In this document: in pieces, positions 30,840-43,568 of the stretch | Layout of the letters: every line of letters starts with the position of its first letter | Numbering within the stretch: the stretch's first letter is position 1 | Program-made: the position numbers and the translations under genes | The notes under the pieces: generated by a model | Told to the model about the DNA's origin: nothing | The model's database searches: none | Seen by the model: the letters and a program-made list of their open reading frames with translations, nothing else | Assembly: GCA_036429605.1 (NCBI GenBank) | Contig: JAVFKD010000010.1 | Location: 496,001-560,000, forward strand | From: Cladobotryum mycophilum | Taxonomy: Eukaryota; Ascomycota; Sordariomycetes; Hypocreales; Hypocreaceae | Reading direction: 5' to 3' | DNA length: 64,000 nt

Positions 30840-33800
30840 CTAGCTAAGCAGCTCCTTGATATCCTCTATACGCTGCAACTTCTTCTCCTCATCACTCATC
30901 ATGCCCAACGACGTCGCTCTGCAAAAAAAGAAAAAAAAAGGTTAGCACTCATTCATTCATCTCAGCATCAGAAACTCACATAAATTTCTTCCTCTCCTGC
31001 ACCCTCAACATCCTCTCCTCTACGCTCCCCTTGACAATAAACCTCTTCACCACAACCTGGTCTTCCTGCCCCAGTCTATGCACCCGATCAATAGCCTGCG
31101 ACTCCACCGCGTAGCTCCACCACGGATCCATCATAAAGACACGACCCGCACTCGTCAGGTTGAGCCCCACGCCGCCAGCGCGCAGACTGATGAGCAGCAC
31201 CATGAAGCCCTTTCCGTCAGTGAATTCCTGCAGCACGGCAGCTCGCGCGCGCTGCGCCATGGAGCCATCCAGCCGCAGAAACCTGATGTTGGCTCTACCA
31301 AGGGCCGGTTCAATCAGACTGAGGAACGAGGTGAATTGAGAAAAGATGACCGACTTCATAGACGAGTGCTCCCGCCGCAAGTCTCGAAGCTCAGACATTA
31401 ATGTGGAAATCTTGGCAGACGACGAGCTCACACCCAATCGCTGGAGACTGATGCGTGGCTTCTTAGAAAACACATCCGGATCATCATCATACCTCACCAC
31501 CTCAAACAAGTCTCGCCGATTCAGCGGCTCACGGCAATTAAAGCACCTAGCCACCCTGTGGTGATCACTCTCGTGCTTCATGTAATCGAGCAAACACTTT
31601 TTGCATGCAGAGTGCCAGCACCCGGTAACGATTTGCTCATTCATAGGCTCGTCAAAGCAAAGAGGGCATTCCTTCTCCGCCTCATTGCGGATTTCGTCGA
31701 GGGCATGTGCGCCGTAGGCCTGGTTATCTTTGGACGCTTCATCAGTCACAGCGGTGAATTGCGCAATCAGTGATTCAAGATCCATATCATCGGCCAAACC
31801 GGCGGCGGCATCGGCAGCAGCGCCAGCTATTTCTTCGTCTGTAACAATATCCCGATTGCGAACAAGGATAGGATGGCAGCATGATTGGCGAAGTCGCAAG
31901 ATCTGCGCAAAAATGGTGGTAAACGCCTTCAGCACCGTGCCAGCCTCCATATTCCTAGAAAGCGTCCTTTTTGCTTTGTTAAAAATGTGGTCATAGACAC
32001 TCCTCTCAGTCTCTGACAGCTCCACGTCAACAATGTCGATTTGTTTCGGCGGTAGCGGCACAAGAGGCTCGCCATCGGGTGTCTTCATATCCTTCGTCCG
32101 ACGCATCACCAACGGCTCTAAAACAGTCTGCACAACATCTAGGGCACGCATAAAATCGCCAGATTCGAACGGCACCGTAATAAAAGTCTTCCAAAAGGAA
32201 AAGTTATTCCACGGTTCGACCCCCAGGAAACGTACCAGACTAAACAAATCCTCGAGCCTGTTAACGATAGGCGTTCCGGTAAGCACCCATCGATGTTCGG
32301 AAGCTATCTCATAGCACGCCCTGGCCGTTTTGGACGCCCTGTTCTTGATGTAGTGAGCTTCATCGAGAATCACGCGAAAGAACTTGAGTGAGAAGATGCC
32401 AGTGTGGAAAGACTTGTCTCCATTCTTGGCCGCAATGCTACTAAACTCGGATAGAATGACTCCGTAACTTGTAATGACTAGATCCGGCGCCATGGAAGCA
32501 TTCGAAGCACAGCAAAGAGCTTGGAGATTTCCCGTCTTTTCGTTACCGTAGTAGAGCTCCGTTTTCATGCTTCCCTCCTTGGAAGCCTTCTCGGCCTCGC
32601 TCTGCCACTGGGAAAGAAGGGACACGGGAGCAATCACCAGGGTCGTGCAGGGCGCATCCAAGATGCTTGATGAATTCTTGCCTAATCTTGGTAGTTGGTT
32701 TAGGTTGGTGATGCCGCCATTGTTCGCGCGGGCTTGTCGAGCGATTTCTGACCGATGAGAATGAACCAAACTGAGCATCTGAATTGTCTTGCCGAGGCCC
32801 ATCTCATCCGCCAATATGCCTCCAAGACAGTGCTGTTCTTGGGCTGGAAATTCTAGTGACAACTCACCCGAGTAGGGGTTAACGTAAAACTTGGACTGGC
32901 CTTCTACCTGAGGGAGATCCTTGTCGTCCACATCTTTCGTAGGCCACAAGTACTCCTCCCACAGTGGGTGCATAGATGGCTCCCTATTACTCCTTTCATC
33001 CTTTTCCTTGGCCATCATCCAATGAAGAGACTGTTTCTGATATGGTCGAAGATTCAGTGCAAACGTATCGACAGGTTCTGCTTCTGGAGTATTAAAGTCG
33101 AAAGTTTGTGCCTTTTTGTAAAGCGCATCGAGCTGGTCTTGTTCCAGTTCCTCCCCTTCCTCAGGCTCCTCCGAGGGCGAAGAGTTGCCAGACTCCTTGG
33201 CTGCTACTGTTGCCGCTTTCTTCTCCTCCTTTTGCTTCTGCTCGTCCATCTCCGCCGCCTTGAGTAGCCCGCTGCGCCCATCCTTTGCCGCGGCGTTGGT
33301 CACCGTAGGTTGCAAATTAATCTCCTGCAAAAGTCGAACTAAAGCGATTTGTCGGAGCCTAATCTCCTTTTCGTCCGATGTCTCGTTTTGCTCAAAAAAC
33401 GCCGTCGATCGATCGTCCGCGAGTTTAAAACCCCGACTGAAGAATGCCGAGTTTAGAAGCGAGCATCTGAGCTGAATGAAAATTGTGTCGTTTACTCGGA
33501 GACGTTCGGGACAATACACGCAGGTTCCCTCGAATTTGACAACCTTCTGGTCCATCAAAGTCGACACCCAGTTGGCAGAATCCTTGGATAGACGGCCAAT
33601 TTCTTGTCCATTCGTGTTCGTAAATCGCACCATGATATCCGCCTTCTTGGACTGAAGATTGTTTTGCTTCGTAGGCGTGGCGGAAACTCCACCCTTGCCC
33701 TTTGTCTTCGGTTGCGGGGGTTGGATCTTTTGACGCTCGAGCTTGACGATGTCGCCAGGTTTCAAGAGATTTGTGCTGCTCCTTGTTGCCCATCCTTCGA

Positions 33801-34398
33801 CGCCAAATGCACCTATATATCTTGCCTTTGAAATATTTCGTTGAATTGGGGGTAGTGTTGGTTGATTCGGTGTCGGGGCCGGTGTAGTTCGACTTGATCC
33901 AGGTGTTGCGCTTGCTGACGATCGAGCCGCAGGTGTTGGTTTCAAAAGCTTTTTATATGTACCATCAAAATACATGTTGACAGCTCGCTCGAGGTTGTTC
34001 CCGCAATGCTTCTGGATAGTGCGCAAGACATCGGCGGCTACACTTGTGCCTACAAAGCTTTCGAAAGTCTCCTTATCAAAAGTCACATCTGACGATTCAT
34101 GCTTCATCTCTGGTTGCGATTGCGATTGCGGCTCTGGCTGCGGCTCTGGTTTCGGTTTTGCCTGTGGACGAGATGGTGTTGACCGACCAGCGACCACCTT
34201 ATAGAGTCTTTCCAAGTTGGATCGGCCATCATGTTCCACCTTGACTTCATCCTCCTCCACCTCCTCCTCTTCTACTTTAAAGAATCGCTTCGGTTCCAAC
34301 GGCGAGCTCTGGCCATACGGGTCCGACGACGGTTCATCCGGGTCCCTGAAGAATCTCCGCTTCTTTGTAGGGGGCTCTTGCGAAGATCCAAGTTCCAT
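30840..34398 (-). CDS. rad5: DNA repair helicase and ubiquitin ligase Rad5
   Basis: Rad5 is the SNF2-family ATPase and RING E3 that polyubiquitinates PCNA and reverses stalled forks in error-free damage tolerance. Exons are 34398-30980 and 30918-30840, with a 61-nt GTGAGT..CAG intron. The product is 1165 aa. The order is a basic N-terminus (TKKRRFF), a UBA-like helical stretch about 112-148, HIRAN domain from about 191, and SNF2 ATPase with DEMGLGKT 531-538 and DEAH 679-682. The RING finger follows with C911, C914, C927, H929, C932, C935, C952, C955, and the helicase C domain ends with QAIDRVHRLGQ. The second exon supplies the conserved end (SLGMMSDEEKKLQRIEDIKELLS), which an unspliced reading would lose. 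It is divergent from the NDUFAF6-type gene. The HIRAN-SNF2-RING order separates it from Rad16 and ULS1. Confidence 0.96.
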
Positions 34399-34717
34399 GA
34401 TGTGATACGGTCATTAGAGAGCGCTTGGCGATGCTTCACTCTTCGAATTCACAATGTTCATCCTAACTGGGATGGGGGAGACGCGACGAGGGTAATTGGC
34501 AAGGCGCGACCGCGTAAATGTTCACGTGACCGTGTCTTGGAAATTTAAATGGAAATAAATTGGGTCGAGATGCTGCATGAGCCAATCAGCGAGAGTCTTT
34601 TACGTATGGACTCACGATGTCATTATCAAAAAAAGTGGCATTTGCAACGAGCCTTGATAGCATCACAATGTCGCTCATGAACTCGGCTAGGCAGGGCCAA
34701 TTGCTGCAATTGCCTGC
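34399..34717. promoter_or_regulatory. Shared promoter of rad5 and the NDUFAF6-type gene
   Basis: A 319-bp divergent intergenic region with CCAAT boxes (GAGCCAATCAGC near 34579-34590). No clear TATA box is visible, as is usual for housekeeping genes. Confidence 0.5.
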
Positions 34718-35862
34718 ATGATTCGTCCTCAGCTTATAGGCAATGGCCTGAAAAGGCTTACCTATGCGCCCAGGAGCTGCCGCGGTTATGTGACAGACGC
34801 AGATGTCGAATCGGCTCGAAGATATTGCTTGGCGCAGCTCCAGTAAGTCGAGACAAGCTCGGTGATGGCTATATCTTCTAAATAGACATGCATAGAAAGA
34901 GTGACTATGATGCGCATCTCATCCGCCGTTTCGTGCCCCCTCCAGTGCAGGATACGTACGCCGCCCTCCGGACGCTGAACCTCGAGCTCGTGCGCCTACC
35001 GGAGATGGTCTCCAACCCCACCATTGGCATCATGCGCATGAAGTTCTGGCAAGAGTCCATCGAGCACACCTTTGCGGGACGACCGCCCCGCGAGCCGATC
35101 TGCATCCTGCTGTACAAGGGCCTACAGGAGCTGGAGGAGAGAGCCGGGAGCGCAACGAAAAAGTCCATCAAGTTCTGGATCTCGAGGCTCGTCAGGACGA
35201 GAGAGAGGCACATGGACAACCGCCCGTTTGCAAGTCTGGCGAGCTTGGAGGACTATGCGGAGAATACGTACTCGACGATGATGTATGCAACCCTGGCGTC
35301 CATGCCGCTGAGGTCCATGCACATTGACCACTTGGCGAGCCACATTGGCAAAGCATGTGGCATCGTAGCCGTCCTACGAGGCGTCCCCATCCTCGCCGCG
35401 CCGGCACAGCCAATCAAGACACCCTCCGGGATAGAGGCGCCAATCACCCGCGAGCCATGCCTTTTACTCCCTCTCGACGTCATGGCCGACGAAGGAGTCA
35501 AAGAGGAAGAAGTCTTCCGCCAGGGTCCCAATGCGCCCGGTCTCCAAGACGCCATCTTCAAAGTCGCCACACGAGCAAACGATCACCTCATCACCGCGAG
35601 GGAGATGCTAAAGCGGTTGAAGGAGGGCCAGGACCCAGGTCACGAATTTGAGCATCAGGGAGAGGGTGAACACTTTTACGAGGGGGAGAGTGACGCAGCA
35701 AAGGATATTCGGCGGAGTCTGGGGGTGTTGCTAGAGGCGGTTCCGGCTTCTCAGTGGTTGCAAAACCTGGAGCAGGCAAACTTCGATCCCTTTGCCGTAA
35801 GGAGTGGTGGATGGAAGCTCCCGTGGAACATTTGGCAAGCTCTCTCTAAGGAGCGGATATAG
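34718..35862 (+). CDS. Complex I assembly factor, NDUFAF6 type (squalene/phytoene synthase fold)
   Basis: Mitochondrial protein of the SQS/PSY fold needed for assembly of respiratory complex I. Exons are 34718-34842 and 34896-35862. The intron starts GTAAGT and must end at the TAG at 34895 to keep phase; the nearer AG at 34885 breaks the frame. The product is 363 aa. Residues 1-25 (MIRPQLIGNGLKRLTYAPR) look like a mitochondrial presequence. Family blocks are ARRYCLAQLQ, SDYDAHLIRRFVPPP, TYAALRTLNLELVRLPE, NPTIGIMRMKFW and HIGKACGIVAVLRGVP. The Asp-rich catalytic motifs of true phytoene synthases are absent, as expected for the assembly-factor branch. mrp17 follows on the same strand after 312 bp. 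Confidence 0.92.
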
Positions 35863-36174
35863 CGCAGTAGACTTTTGAACTTGAAACCAGATCCTTTGCA
35901 ATCCATAAAAACTGCCAGTAGGCCTATAAAACGGTTCAATACTTGTCACCTTACTTCCTTATCACCTTGCCATATGCGTAAGCAACATTGCAATGATGGG
36001 ATGCTCAACCCTAACCCTTGAAATCCTCGGTGTGTGCCCCTCTTTACCACTTTGTTCACCACGGCAGAGCCTCGGCTCATCTCATTTTCTAGATTTCAAC
36101 ATCTTCAAGCCATCGCAACCGCACCGACAGACACCAGTGACGGACGTTTGTCGACGGTAGATGTTATCGCCAAG

Positions 36175-36691
36175 ATGCTCTACGAACTAATTGCCATTGT
36201 CAGTCCTCTTGCCCCCCAAACCATTGCTGCTAAAGTTCCGCTCCCCTAACCATTCAATTAGGTCCGACCGGGCAACCTCACAGAGGTCAAAGAGTGCGTC
36301 CCATAACCATCTCTTCCACATACCACCATCCTCTAGTCCCCTATAAAAATAAAAAAACCAACCTAATTCTAACCCCCTCTCCTCGGACAGAATCGCCCAA
36401 ACTGTCGGCTCCATCGTCCTCCGCAACGGCGGCGTCGTCCGCGGCCTCTCCAACTGGGGCGTCTTCTCCCTCCCCAAGCCCGTCTCCATCCACCAGATGA
36501 AGCACACTCACGGTCACTACTTCGCCATGCGCTACGACGCCTCCACGAGGGTCCACCAGGACGTCCGCACCACGCTGCGACTCGAGCCCCGCATGATTCG
36601 CGCTGCGCACGTCAAGCTCGGGGACGGCAAGCTGGAGACGATTTCGAGGTTTGGGCCGCCCAAGTGGAAGACGCAGGGCAGTGAGGCATAA
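36175..36691 (+). CDS. mrp17: Mitochondrial small-subunit ribosomal protein MRP17 (bS6m)
   Basis: Exons are 36175-36198, 36262-36293 and 36391-36691, with introns GTCAGT..TAG (63 nt) and GTGCGT..CAG (97 nt). The product is 118 aa. It starts MLYELIAIVRPGN, then EVKEIAQTVGSIVLRNGGVVRG, the characteristic beginning of bacterial S6-type proteins. YFAMRYDASTRVHQDV and LRLEPRMIRAAHVKLG follow. It binds 16S-type rRNA of the mitoribosome small subunit. The first exon codes only eight residues, so an annotation relying on long frames would miss it. It is convergent with dcn1, with 528 bp between stops. Confidence 0.94.
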
Positions 36692-37219
36692 GGAAATGAA
36701 GAAAACAGAAGACAAAAAAAAGTAAAAAAATAAACATGTGAAAAATGAGGATTACGGTAACCGACGTTCAGGGAGAACAAAGGTTGTGAGCGGAGTAATG
36801 TACGACTATAAAGGCTGAGCGATAGACCTGGATGAACGAGAAATCCACATGGCATATGTGGTGCGAAAACATGGGCATAAAACGGCCTTGTATAAAACAA
36901 TGATGTTATAGGGATGAAACGGCATCGGGAATTGAAACGAATTTAACGTTGCAGCTCGAAATCACCAAAAAGAGATGTAAGAAATTTGATGCAAGAAGAC
37001 GCTTCAACGTTTGCTGAACATCTATAAGAAAATGCACTGATGCAGGGCATATAGCTCCAGCACCCTACCCTACGTGTCTAGAAGTGTGAGTACTCAAGTG
37101 CCAATGTACTCGCGTATACTCCATGCAATGTTGCTACCCCCCTTGATTGGCGACATTTTTCCATTGTCGTATGCCATTAATGTTCGTGGTTGTCATGATT
37201 CGTGCCCGTCGTTTGGGCT

Positions 37220-39379
37220 TCATTCGCTCTCGTCAACTTCCATTGACTCGACCTTTGCGATGCCCTTCTCTCGACACCATGCCACAAAGTCGTCGATTAC
37301 GCTTGGCCATGCGCCATCCTCGTTCCAGAATGACAGTGTTTCGTCGGTTATGCTCTTTAGCGCAAACTCCAGCGTCATGTTCCACATATCCCTGTTAACT
37401 GATCGAGTCCATTTCTCGCTCAAGAACGTTTGCCATAGTTCCAACCAGTCGTGGTTCTTGCTCTGCCACAACATGCCGGGGGCGCTAAACAGCATTGCCC
37501 AGTAAACGGTCGCATTCTCCAAACTCAGGGCTTTCTGATCCTTGTCGCGGCCAGCAACGAAGGCGTATCTATAAACCTTTTTGAAGAGCGTTGTATCGGT
37601 GGAGAGAGATGAAATGAGTTTTCGAATATGAGCACCGTGATCTTGGTGTGATGCTGCGACGCTATCGACCCAGTCAATATTAGCCTGCACAAAACCTTGG
37701 CAATGACAAACAAACAAGACAAATACGTTACTCACCCAGTCGATTTCCATCCATCCACATAGCCCTTTCTGGTAATCTCCCCTACGGTCGGGGCCTGGAC
37801 CAGCTCCACAACGACAAATAGTTCGGCGTTCTCCAAGTTGACGGCCAGGTTTTTGCCGAGGTATCCCATGGTAGACTCGAGCTCAAGCTTATCCTTCTCA
37901 TCGCTTTTTTCATCTACGGGAAAGTGTGAGTATGCAAAGGGGGACACATTGACATGGAAAATATTACCTCTTAATAAGTCAAACATGGACTCCAGCTTCG
38001 TTTCAAGAGGGGATGGTCCCTTTGACTCAGAGTTTGAAGCAAAATATCTATATCCACCGCCAGTTAGTCGTCACTGTTGCTAGTTGCTAATGCCATATTT
38101 CCAAAGTTGTGGTGCAAAGAAAACGGTGCGGCACTACCACTAGGTAGAAGTCCATGAGAGCCATCTCGGCCTATGTCGCCTTGAACGGTTGATGCTGTCC
38201 TGCCAGAATGATATACCGTGGTAGTTGACCTTTGACAGGACCCTGTGCGACCTGCTTATCTTTATTCTTCTTCGATGACGACAAGAGAGGAATGACCTTG
38301 GAGACCTTGGAAGGCAGGTGTTGTTTGACTCCTTTCCATCCTAGCATCGTTTCGGTATAGTGGTGTAAGAGGTGATTGGCGTAATAGTAATAGTAGTAGT
38401 AGTAGTAGTTGAATCTAGATGCGAAATTGTGTTTCAAGAAGAATTCTGTTCGATTCTATACGACACAAACACTCGTTTTTAAGTTGCAGCCGCGGAGGGA
38501 ATTGCGATGGAGACCAGAAGGGACAAGGGGAGCTCAAAAGGCGCGAGTCTTCGATATCCAGAGTAATGTCTTCTTTGAAGTCATGTGTTTGTTTTTCAGG
38601 TGATGTATTTTAAGGTGTTGTTTGGTTCAGACCCAATGTCCAGCAGATGGCATTGAGATAGAGTATCAATAGTATGCATGCTTGGATTAGGCAGACGATT
38701 ACAGGATGAAACGGATGTCACACGTTTGCGTGCTATCGTTTCTGACATTTGTTTCAGTGGCATCGGCGGTGCGCTCGGTCGTACTCTGGAGTGTCCAACA
38801 AAGACGGCCGCGCAACGGCTTAGTGGGACCCCCACAGGCAATCCACACTGATAACAACGTACGTCGGTATACCGAAGATGCATGATCGAAGAGTGAAATT
38901 GTCCGAGAAGCGCCGTGGAGTATCTGATTCGAGGATCCAATGGGCAAGGGTAGGTAGGGTAAGGGAAAACAGGGAGGTAGAGGGCTGGTTGAGGAGAAAA
39001 GGACGGGTTATCTGGAAACTTACGCATCAACAGCCTCATTCATCTTATAGCCACTGGATTTCAGATACTATACACCACCTCGTGTCAGCGCCGTTCAAGC
39101 CACTAGATCGGAATGCGTTTCCCATAGCCGCTCCTAATCACCCGGCCGATGGACAAATTGGATACGAAGCCGAGATCTTGGTCATAAAGACTCCAATTTG
39201 ACACATCGGACCGGGTTGAGGGGACAGAGAGTGGTGGCATGTGAGAGCTCCGCAGAACATTTATTTTTTGGGGGGTGTCGGTTTAAACGTACCCGAGATG
39301 CCAGCCGTTCTGATACCCCCGTCAGGGAGATGAACTGGGCAATCAGCATCTTCTGCTGGGTTATCGACGGAGGAGGCAT
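37220..39379 (-). CDS. dcn1: Dcn1, scaffold ligase for cullin neddylation
   Basis: Dcn1 binds cullins and Ubc12 and promotes Nedd8 (Rub1) transfer. Exons on the minus strand are 39379-39293, 39067-39024, 38047-37968, 37913-37736 and 37661-37220 (831 nt, 276 aa), all junctions GT..AG and in phase. The UBA domain at about 8-48 is split over the first three exons (QKMLIAQFISLTGVSERLASR, YLKSSGYKMNEAVDA). The cullin-binding (PONY/DUF298) domain at about 65-260 shows MFDLLR, LVQAPTVGEITRKGYVDGWKSTG, FKKVYRYAFVAGRDKDQKALSLENA and DETLSFWNEDGAWPSVIDDFV. Intron 2 is 976 nt, very long for this genome. Intron 4 must end at the AG before GTCGCAGC (37662); the nearer AGs break the frame. It is divergent from dpb11. 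Confidence 0.92.
38384..38408. repeat. TAG/CTA trinucleotide run inside the long dcn1 intron
   Basis: AATAGTAATAGTAGTAGTAGTAG-type microsatellite within intron 2. Confidence 0.85.
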
Positions 39380-40916
39380 CGTTTGCGAGGGATCGAGAAG
39401 GGAAGGTCGTCGGAGAGGTAGAGAGGACAAAAGGTCGGTCTCGTCGTAGCCGTATGGAGACTGGGTATCGAAGACGTGGGTGAGAGTGACGGTAGGGCGA
39501 GGGCGAGGGCGAGTACGAGGGTGACAGGCTCAAAACACAGTCTGTCCCGCTGCTGCGGAGATGCCACCGACTTAAATGCCGGGCCGACCAGGTAGGTAAT
39601 TAGAGTAAAAGATGGTAGTACTGAAAGATGCAAGAAGCGTAGAGCACGCGATGCAGCCTGACCTGACCCTGCAGCAACAGGAGGGGCGATGCGGTGCGGT
39701 GCGGTGGACAGCGGAGCAGGGCGAGCAACGTGGACAAAGGTCGAGGCAGGGCGACTCGTTTCTCGTCGATCAGTAAACCAGATACCTGACGGTAGGTGAC
39801 TCTGCAGAGACGGTCGATGTCGCTGAACAGAGGCAGTGGGCGTAACGGTGGTTTGGGCGGGGAGAAGCAGAGGAGATGAATTGCTCAGGCAAGGCTGCGA
39901 TGCGATGGTGGGGTTTGGGTTTAGAAGGCAGCCAGGCAAGACAACTCAGGCCAAGCGCCATTGGCGGGCAATTTGATGTGGATGGAACCAACAGCAGATT
40001 AGATCTCCAGCTACCAGATACAGATATAGATGGATGCTATGGACAATTCTCTTTTAAGCTCTTTTTATAGAGTGAAATTCAGGTTTCAGTATAGAGCTTA
40101 TAAAATAGCATTTCATGTAAATAATAAAATTCATGTACAGTGTTTAACACTTGGTCCGTATCGCACCTATAGATAGATCCATTGATATTGAGAGGAGAGG
40201 TGGGGAGGTAGAGGGAACCCATAACATTTCCAGCACCCACCTAGAGAGACAATGGAAGCCTATTTTTGGAGTCGTGGGTTTTCAAGGTCGATACAACCAA
40301 ATACATCTTCCTCTTGACAGCAGACACTGGCCTAGAGCCTTGAACAACCTACATCCCTCTCCAATCTACAACCAAAGTATAGTTAGAGACCTAACATCGG
40401 AATTCTACATTTACACCAAGACATTCATCAATAATATCTATACAATGGCCATGGACAAATATACCATTTACTTACTTGTTTGTTGTATTCGTTGATCTGG
40501 GTGTTTTGTCACATCCCATCCATCCATCCATGGATTCATCCAATGGAGCTCTCCAACTCTGGAGCTTCGAGTTGAGCTCAGCTAATACAAATACAGCGCT
40601 CTCGAGTCATGGTTTAGTGAGTGGCCGCTAATCGTAGCGACCTATGGCCCTATAACACGTCCGCTACCAAACAAGGTTAGTGGACCACAACAGTAATCAA
40701 CGCGGTTTGCACCGTGGACATCAGCTTTTCCGAGCTGGACGCGTCTCACTGCAAAGGGATGGATGGGTTGCAGCTTGCATGGATGATCCATTCTTACATG
40801 CATGGACTTTTAATGACATGCGCTCCACTACAGATACAAGCTCCAAAAACAGATGCATTTACCAAGTTGCAGTATCCCAATATCAATGTCAATATCGAAT
40901 GCCATTGCTGTAGGAC
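39380..40916. promoter_or_regulatory. Divergent intergenic region between dcn1 and dpb11
   Basis: 1.5 kb without a supported gene. The dcn1-proximal part is GC-rich with GGCGAGG and GCGGTGCG repeats (about 39490-39715). The distal part is AT-rich. It presumably holds both promoters and leaders. Confidence 0.5.
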
Positions 40917-43568
40917 ATGGCGTCCTCTCGTTCTCCAGAAGCTGAGAGACTCGAAATAGACCCCTCGGAGCCATTCAAGGGCGTCATCATTTGCTGCACA
41001 AGCATCCCACCAGAGCAACGAGTACATATGCCCCTCCTCCTCCTGTCCTCCTATCCTCCTCCTGTCCTCTTCTCCTTTGAACATGACCACGGCATTGATT
41101 GATACTGACTGAATGCCTCTCTACCTTAGACCGACATTGCTCAAAAGGTCGTCGAGCTTGGAGGCATCCACAAATACGATCTCACTCCCGATGTCACCCA
41201 CCTCATTGTTGGCGACTATGATACCCCCAAGTATCGCCATGTCGCTCGCGAACGCCCCGATATAAAGGCCATGGATGCCGGCTGGGTCGATGCCGTTAAC
41301 GAAGTATGGAAGAATGACGATCCCATCGACTACCTAGTTCTCGAAAAACACTACCAATTGCGACCGCTGGAAACATGCGGTGCCGAACCAGCATCACAGG
41401 AGGACAGCTCTGCCGCTGCTAGGGGCTCGTTGCTCATATGTTTGACTGGTTTTGGAGATCAGAGGGAGGACATTGCAGAAAAGATCAAGAATGCTGGCGG
41501 TCGCCACACCGGTGACTTAACAAGAAGATGTACCCATCTCATTGTCAGCAAGCCCGAGGGCAAGAAGTTTACTGCCGCCAAGTCGTGGGGTGTTCATACT
41601 GTGACCTTGGACTGGCTCTATCAGAGCATCGAACGTGGCATGGCCCTTGAAGAGGGAAAGTTTGATCCCATGCTACCGCCAGAGGAACAAGGCGTTGGTG
41701 CTTGGATCAGAAAGGATCCAAGAAAGGGCACGCTGGGGAAGAGGTCAAGATCTGCAGTCAACCCAGGTGCTGCCGAGGATGGTACCAGGAAGTTGCGCAA
41801 GACTGCTAGCATGAAACTGAGTTTCCAAAGGAGCAACATCTGGGGTGACATTTTGGGAACATCAGGCTCCAAGGACTATTCGTTTGTCCAGGAGAACCAG
41901 CCGGATGTACCAATAAAAGAGGAGGTCCCGACTCAGCCCGGATACTCGCTGGTTCAAGAGGACCAGGGAGTCTTTGCCAACTGCATCTTTGTCATTCTTG
42001 GATTCCCGAGGACAAGGGCTGCTATATTAGAACAAACGGTCACTACAATGGGTGGTTCCATTGCCCGATCTCTCGCAGATCCGACCATCACCTCCAACTC
42101 AGGAGATGGTCAAGTATTCCGCTTTCTCGCCGTGCCCCAAACATCACAGCCAGACACCCATCCCCAAGTTCCGCATGATAACGTCCATGTTATTACCGAA
42201 TTTTATATAGAGAATTGTCTGCATAACAAGCGATTCTTTAGCCCCGACGAACAAGTTCTTGGGCGACCCTTCCCCTCTTTCCCAATCCCTGGCTTCTCCA
42301 ATCTGATTATCTGCAGCGCGGCTTTTACGGGAATCGAGCTGAATCAGGTTTCGAGAGGTGTATCTCAACTTGGTGCCAAGTACGAGGAGGCATTTCGAAA
42401 GACGACGAGCGTATTGGTATGCAAATCCTTGGAGTCTGTACGCAAAGAAAAATTAAAGTTGGCCCTGAGCTGGGGTGTGCCAGTTGTTCCCGGAGACTGG
42501 TTATGGGAGTGTATATCAACAGGCTTCCTCGCTCCCATAGATGACTTCATCTACCCGGAGCTCAAAAGGAGATATGCTACTAAACGTGCCTTGGACAAAT
42601 CAACGAGCAAAGTCACTCCACAAAATTCAGATAACAAACCGGCAACCAAAAACTCTGGTTCGGGTTCATCAAAGCCACCCGTCAGCGCTGGCGTTGACAC
42701 TACTGCTTTCGATCATGATTCCCCAGAGAAGTCGAAGAAAAAATCCACAGGCAATCTCCTCAAGGTGGATTCGGTCACTTCGGCAGATTTCATGACAGCA
42801 CCAACTCGGCCTGTCGAGAGCTTCTTCACCAGACCGACCGACCTAGCCCCTTTAGCCGAGCTGTCATCTGCCGCTCTAAATAAGTCTCCGCGAATAGCGG
42901 CCAAACCGCATGCGACTGGTCCTAATAGAGCCATCTCCAATCCATTCGCGGACTCTGATTCCGAAGATGAAGCTCCGGCCCCTGATTCTGCACCATCAAT
43001 ATCTTTACCCGAAACAAAGGAGCCGTCAAAAGAGCCGTCACCACAACCACAAGAACAGGGGGCAGATGAGCCAAAAGAGGACTTGGAAAGGGACAAGGAA
43101 AAGGAGAAGGAGCAAGAAAAAGAAACCGAGATTTCCCATCAGGTAGCGAAAGAGGAGAAGACAAAGCAGGCCAAGGCTGCCGAAGTCCGCCAAGGTCTCA
43201 CATCTGCTCTCTCGGGGCTGATCCAGCCCGTAGTTGGCGTGGAAGCTCAAGAAGCGGACCGCCCTCGACGGCGTCGGCACAAGATTCTAGGACGCGCCGT
43301 CAGTAATGTGTCCAACGCCAGCAGCGCGGCTAGCAATGATAGCAATCGTCCGACTTTGGAAGGCTTGCGGGATGAAGACGAGGAGCCCGCCCAGCCACCA
43401 GGCACGCAGCTTGAATACGGTGATCCAGAGGCGCAGGAGTACAAGGCTGCGCTGATGAGTAGGATGACAGGGGGTGAGGCAGCAAAGCCGGCTCCGTCTA
43501 GTACCTCTGGGAAAGGGCAAGGTTCTGGTGTTGGAGTTGGCAGCAGTCGGTCGTTGCGGAAGAGGTGA
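40917..43568 (+). CDS. dpb11: Four-BRCT replication and checkpoint protein, Dpb11/Rad4/TopBP1 type
   Basis: Scaffold that binds phosphorylated Sld3/Treslin-like and checkpoint partners during replication initiation and the DNA damage response. Exons are 40917-41021 and 41130-43568, with one 108-nt intron (GTACAT..TAG). The product is 847 aa. BRCT1 is at about 20-95 (FKGVIICCTSIP, THLIVGDYDTPKY), BRCT2 at about 133-220 (LTGFGDQRE, GVHTVTLDWLYQSI), BRCT3 at about 315-430 (FVILGFPRTRAAI) and BRCT4 at about 435-520 (IICSAAFTG, SWGVPVVPGDWLWECI). A 300-residue low-complexity tail follows, with acidic clusters and possible basic nuclear signals (RPRRRRHKI). The four-BRCT layout in two pairs fits Rad4/Dpb11 and not Rtt107. 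The conserved first BRCT needs the short first exon. Confidence 0.88.

Noticed and set aside
35072..35651. Overlapping frames in and opposite the NDUFAF6-type gene
   Set aside because: Arg/Ser-rich shadows of a GC-rich true coding region.
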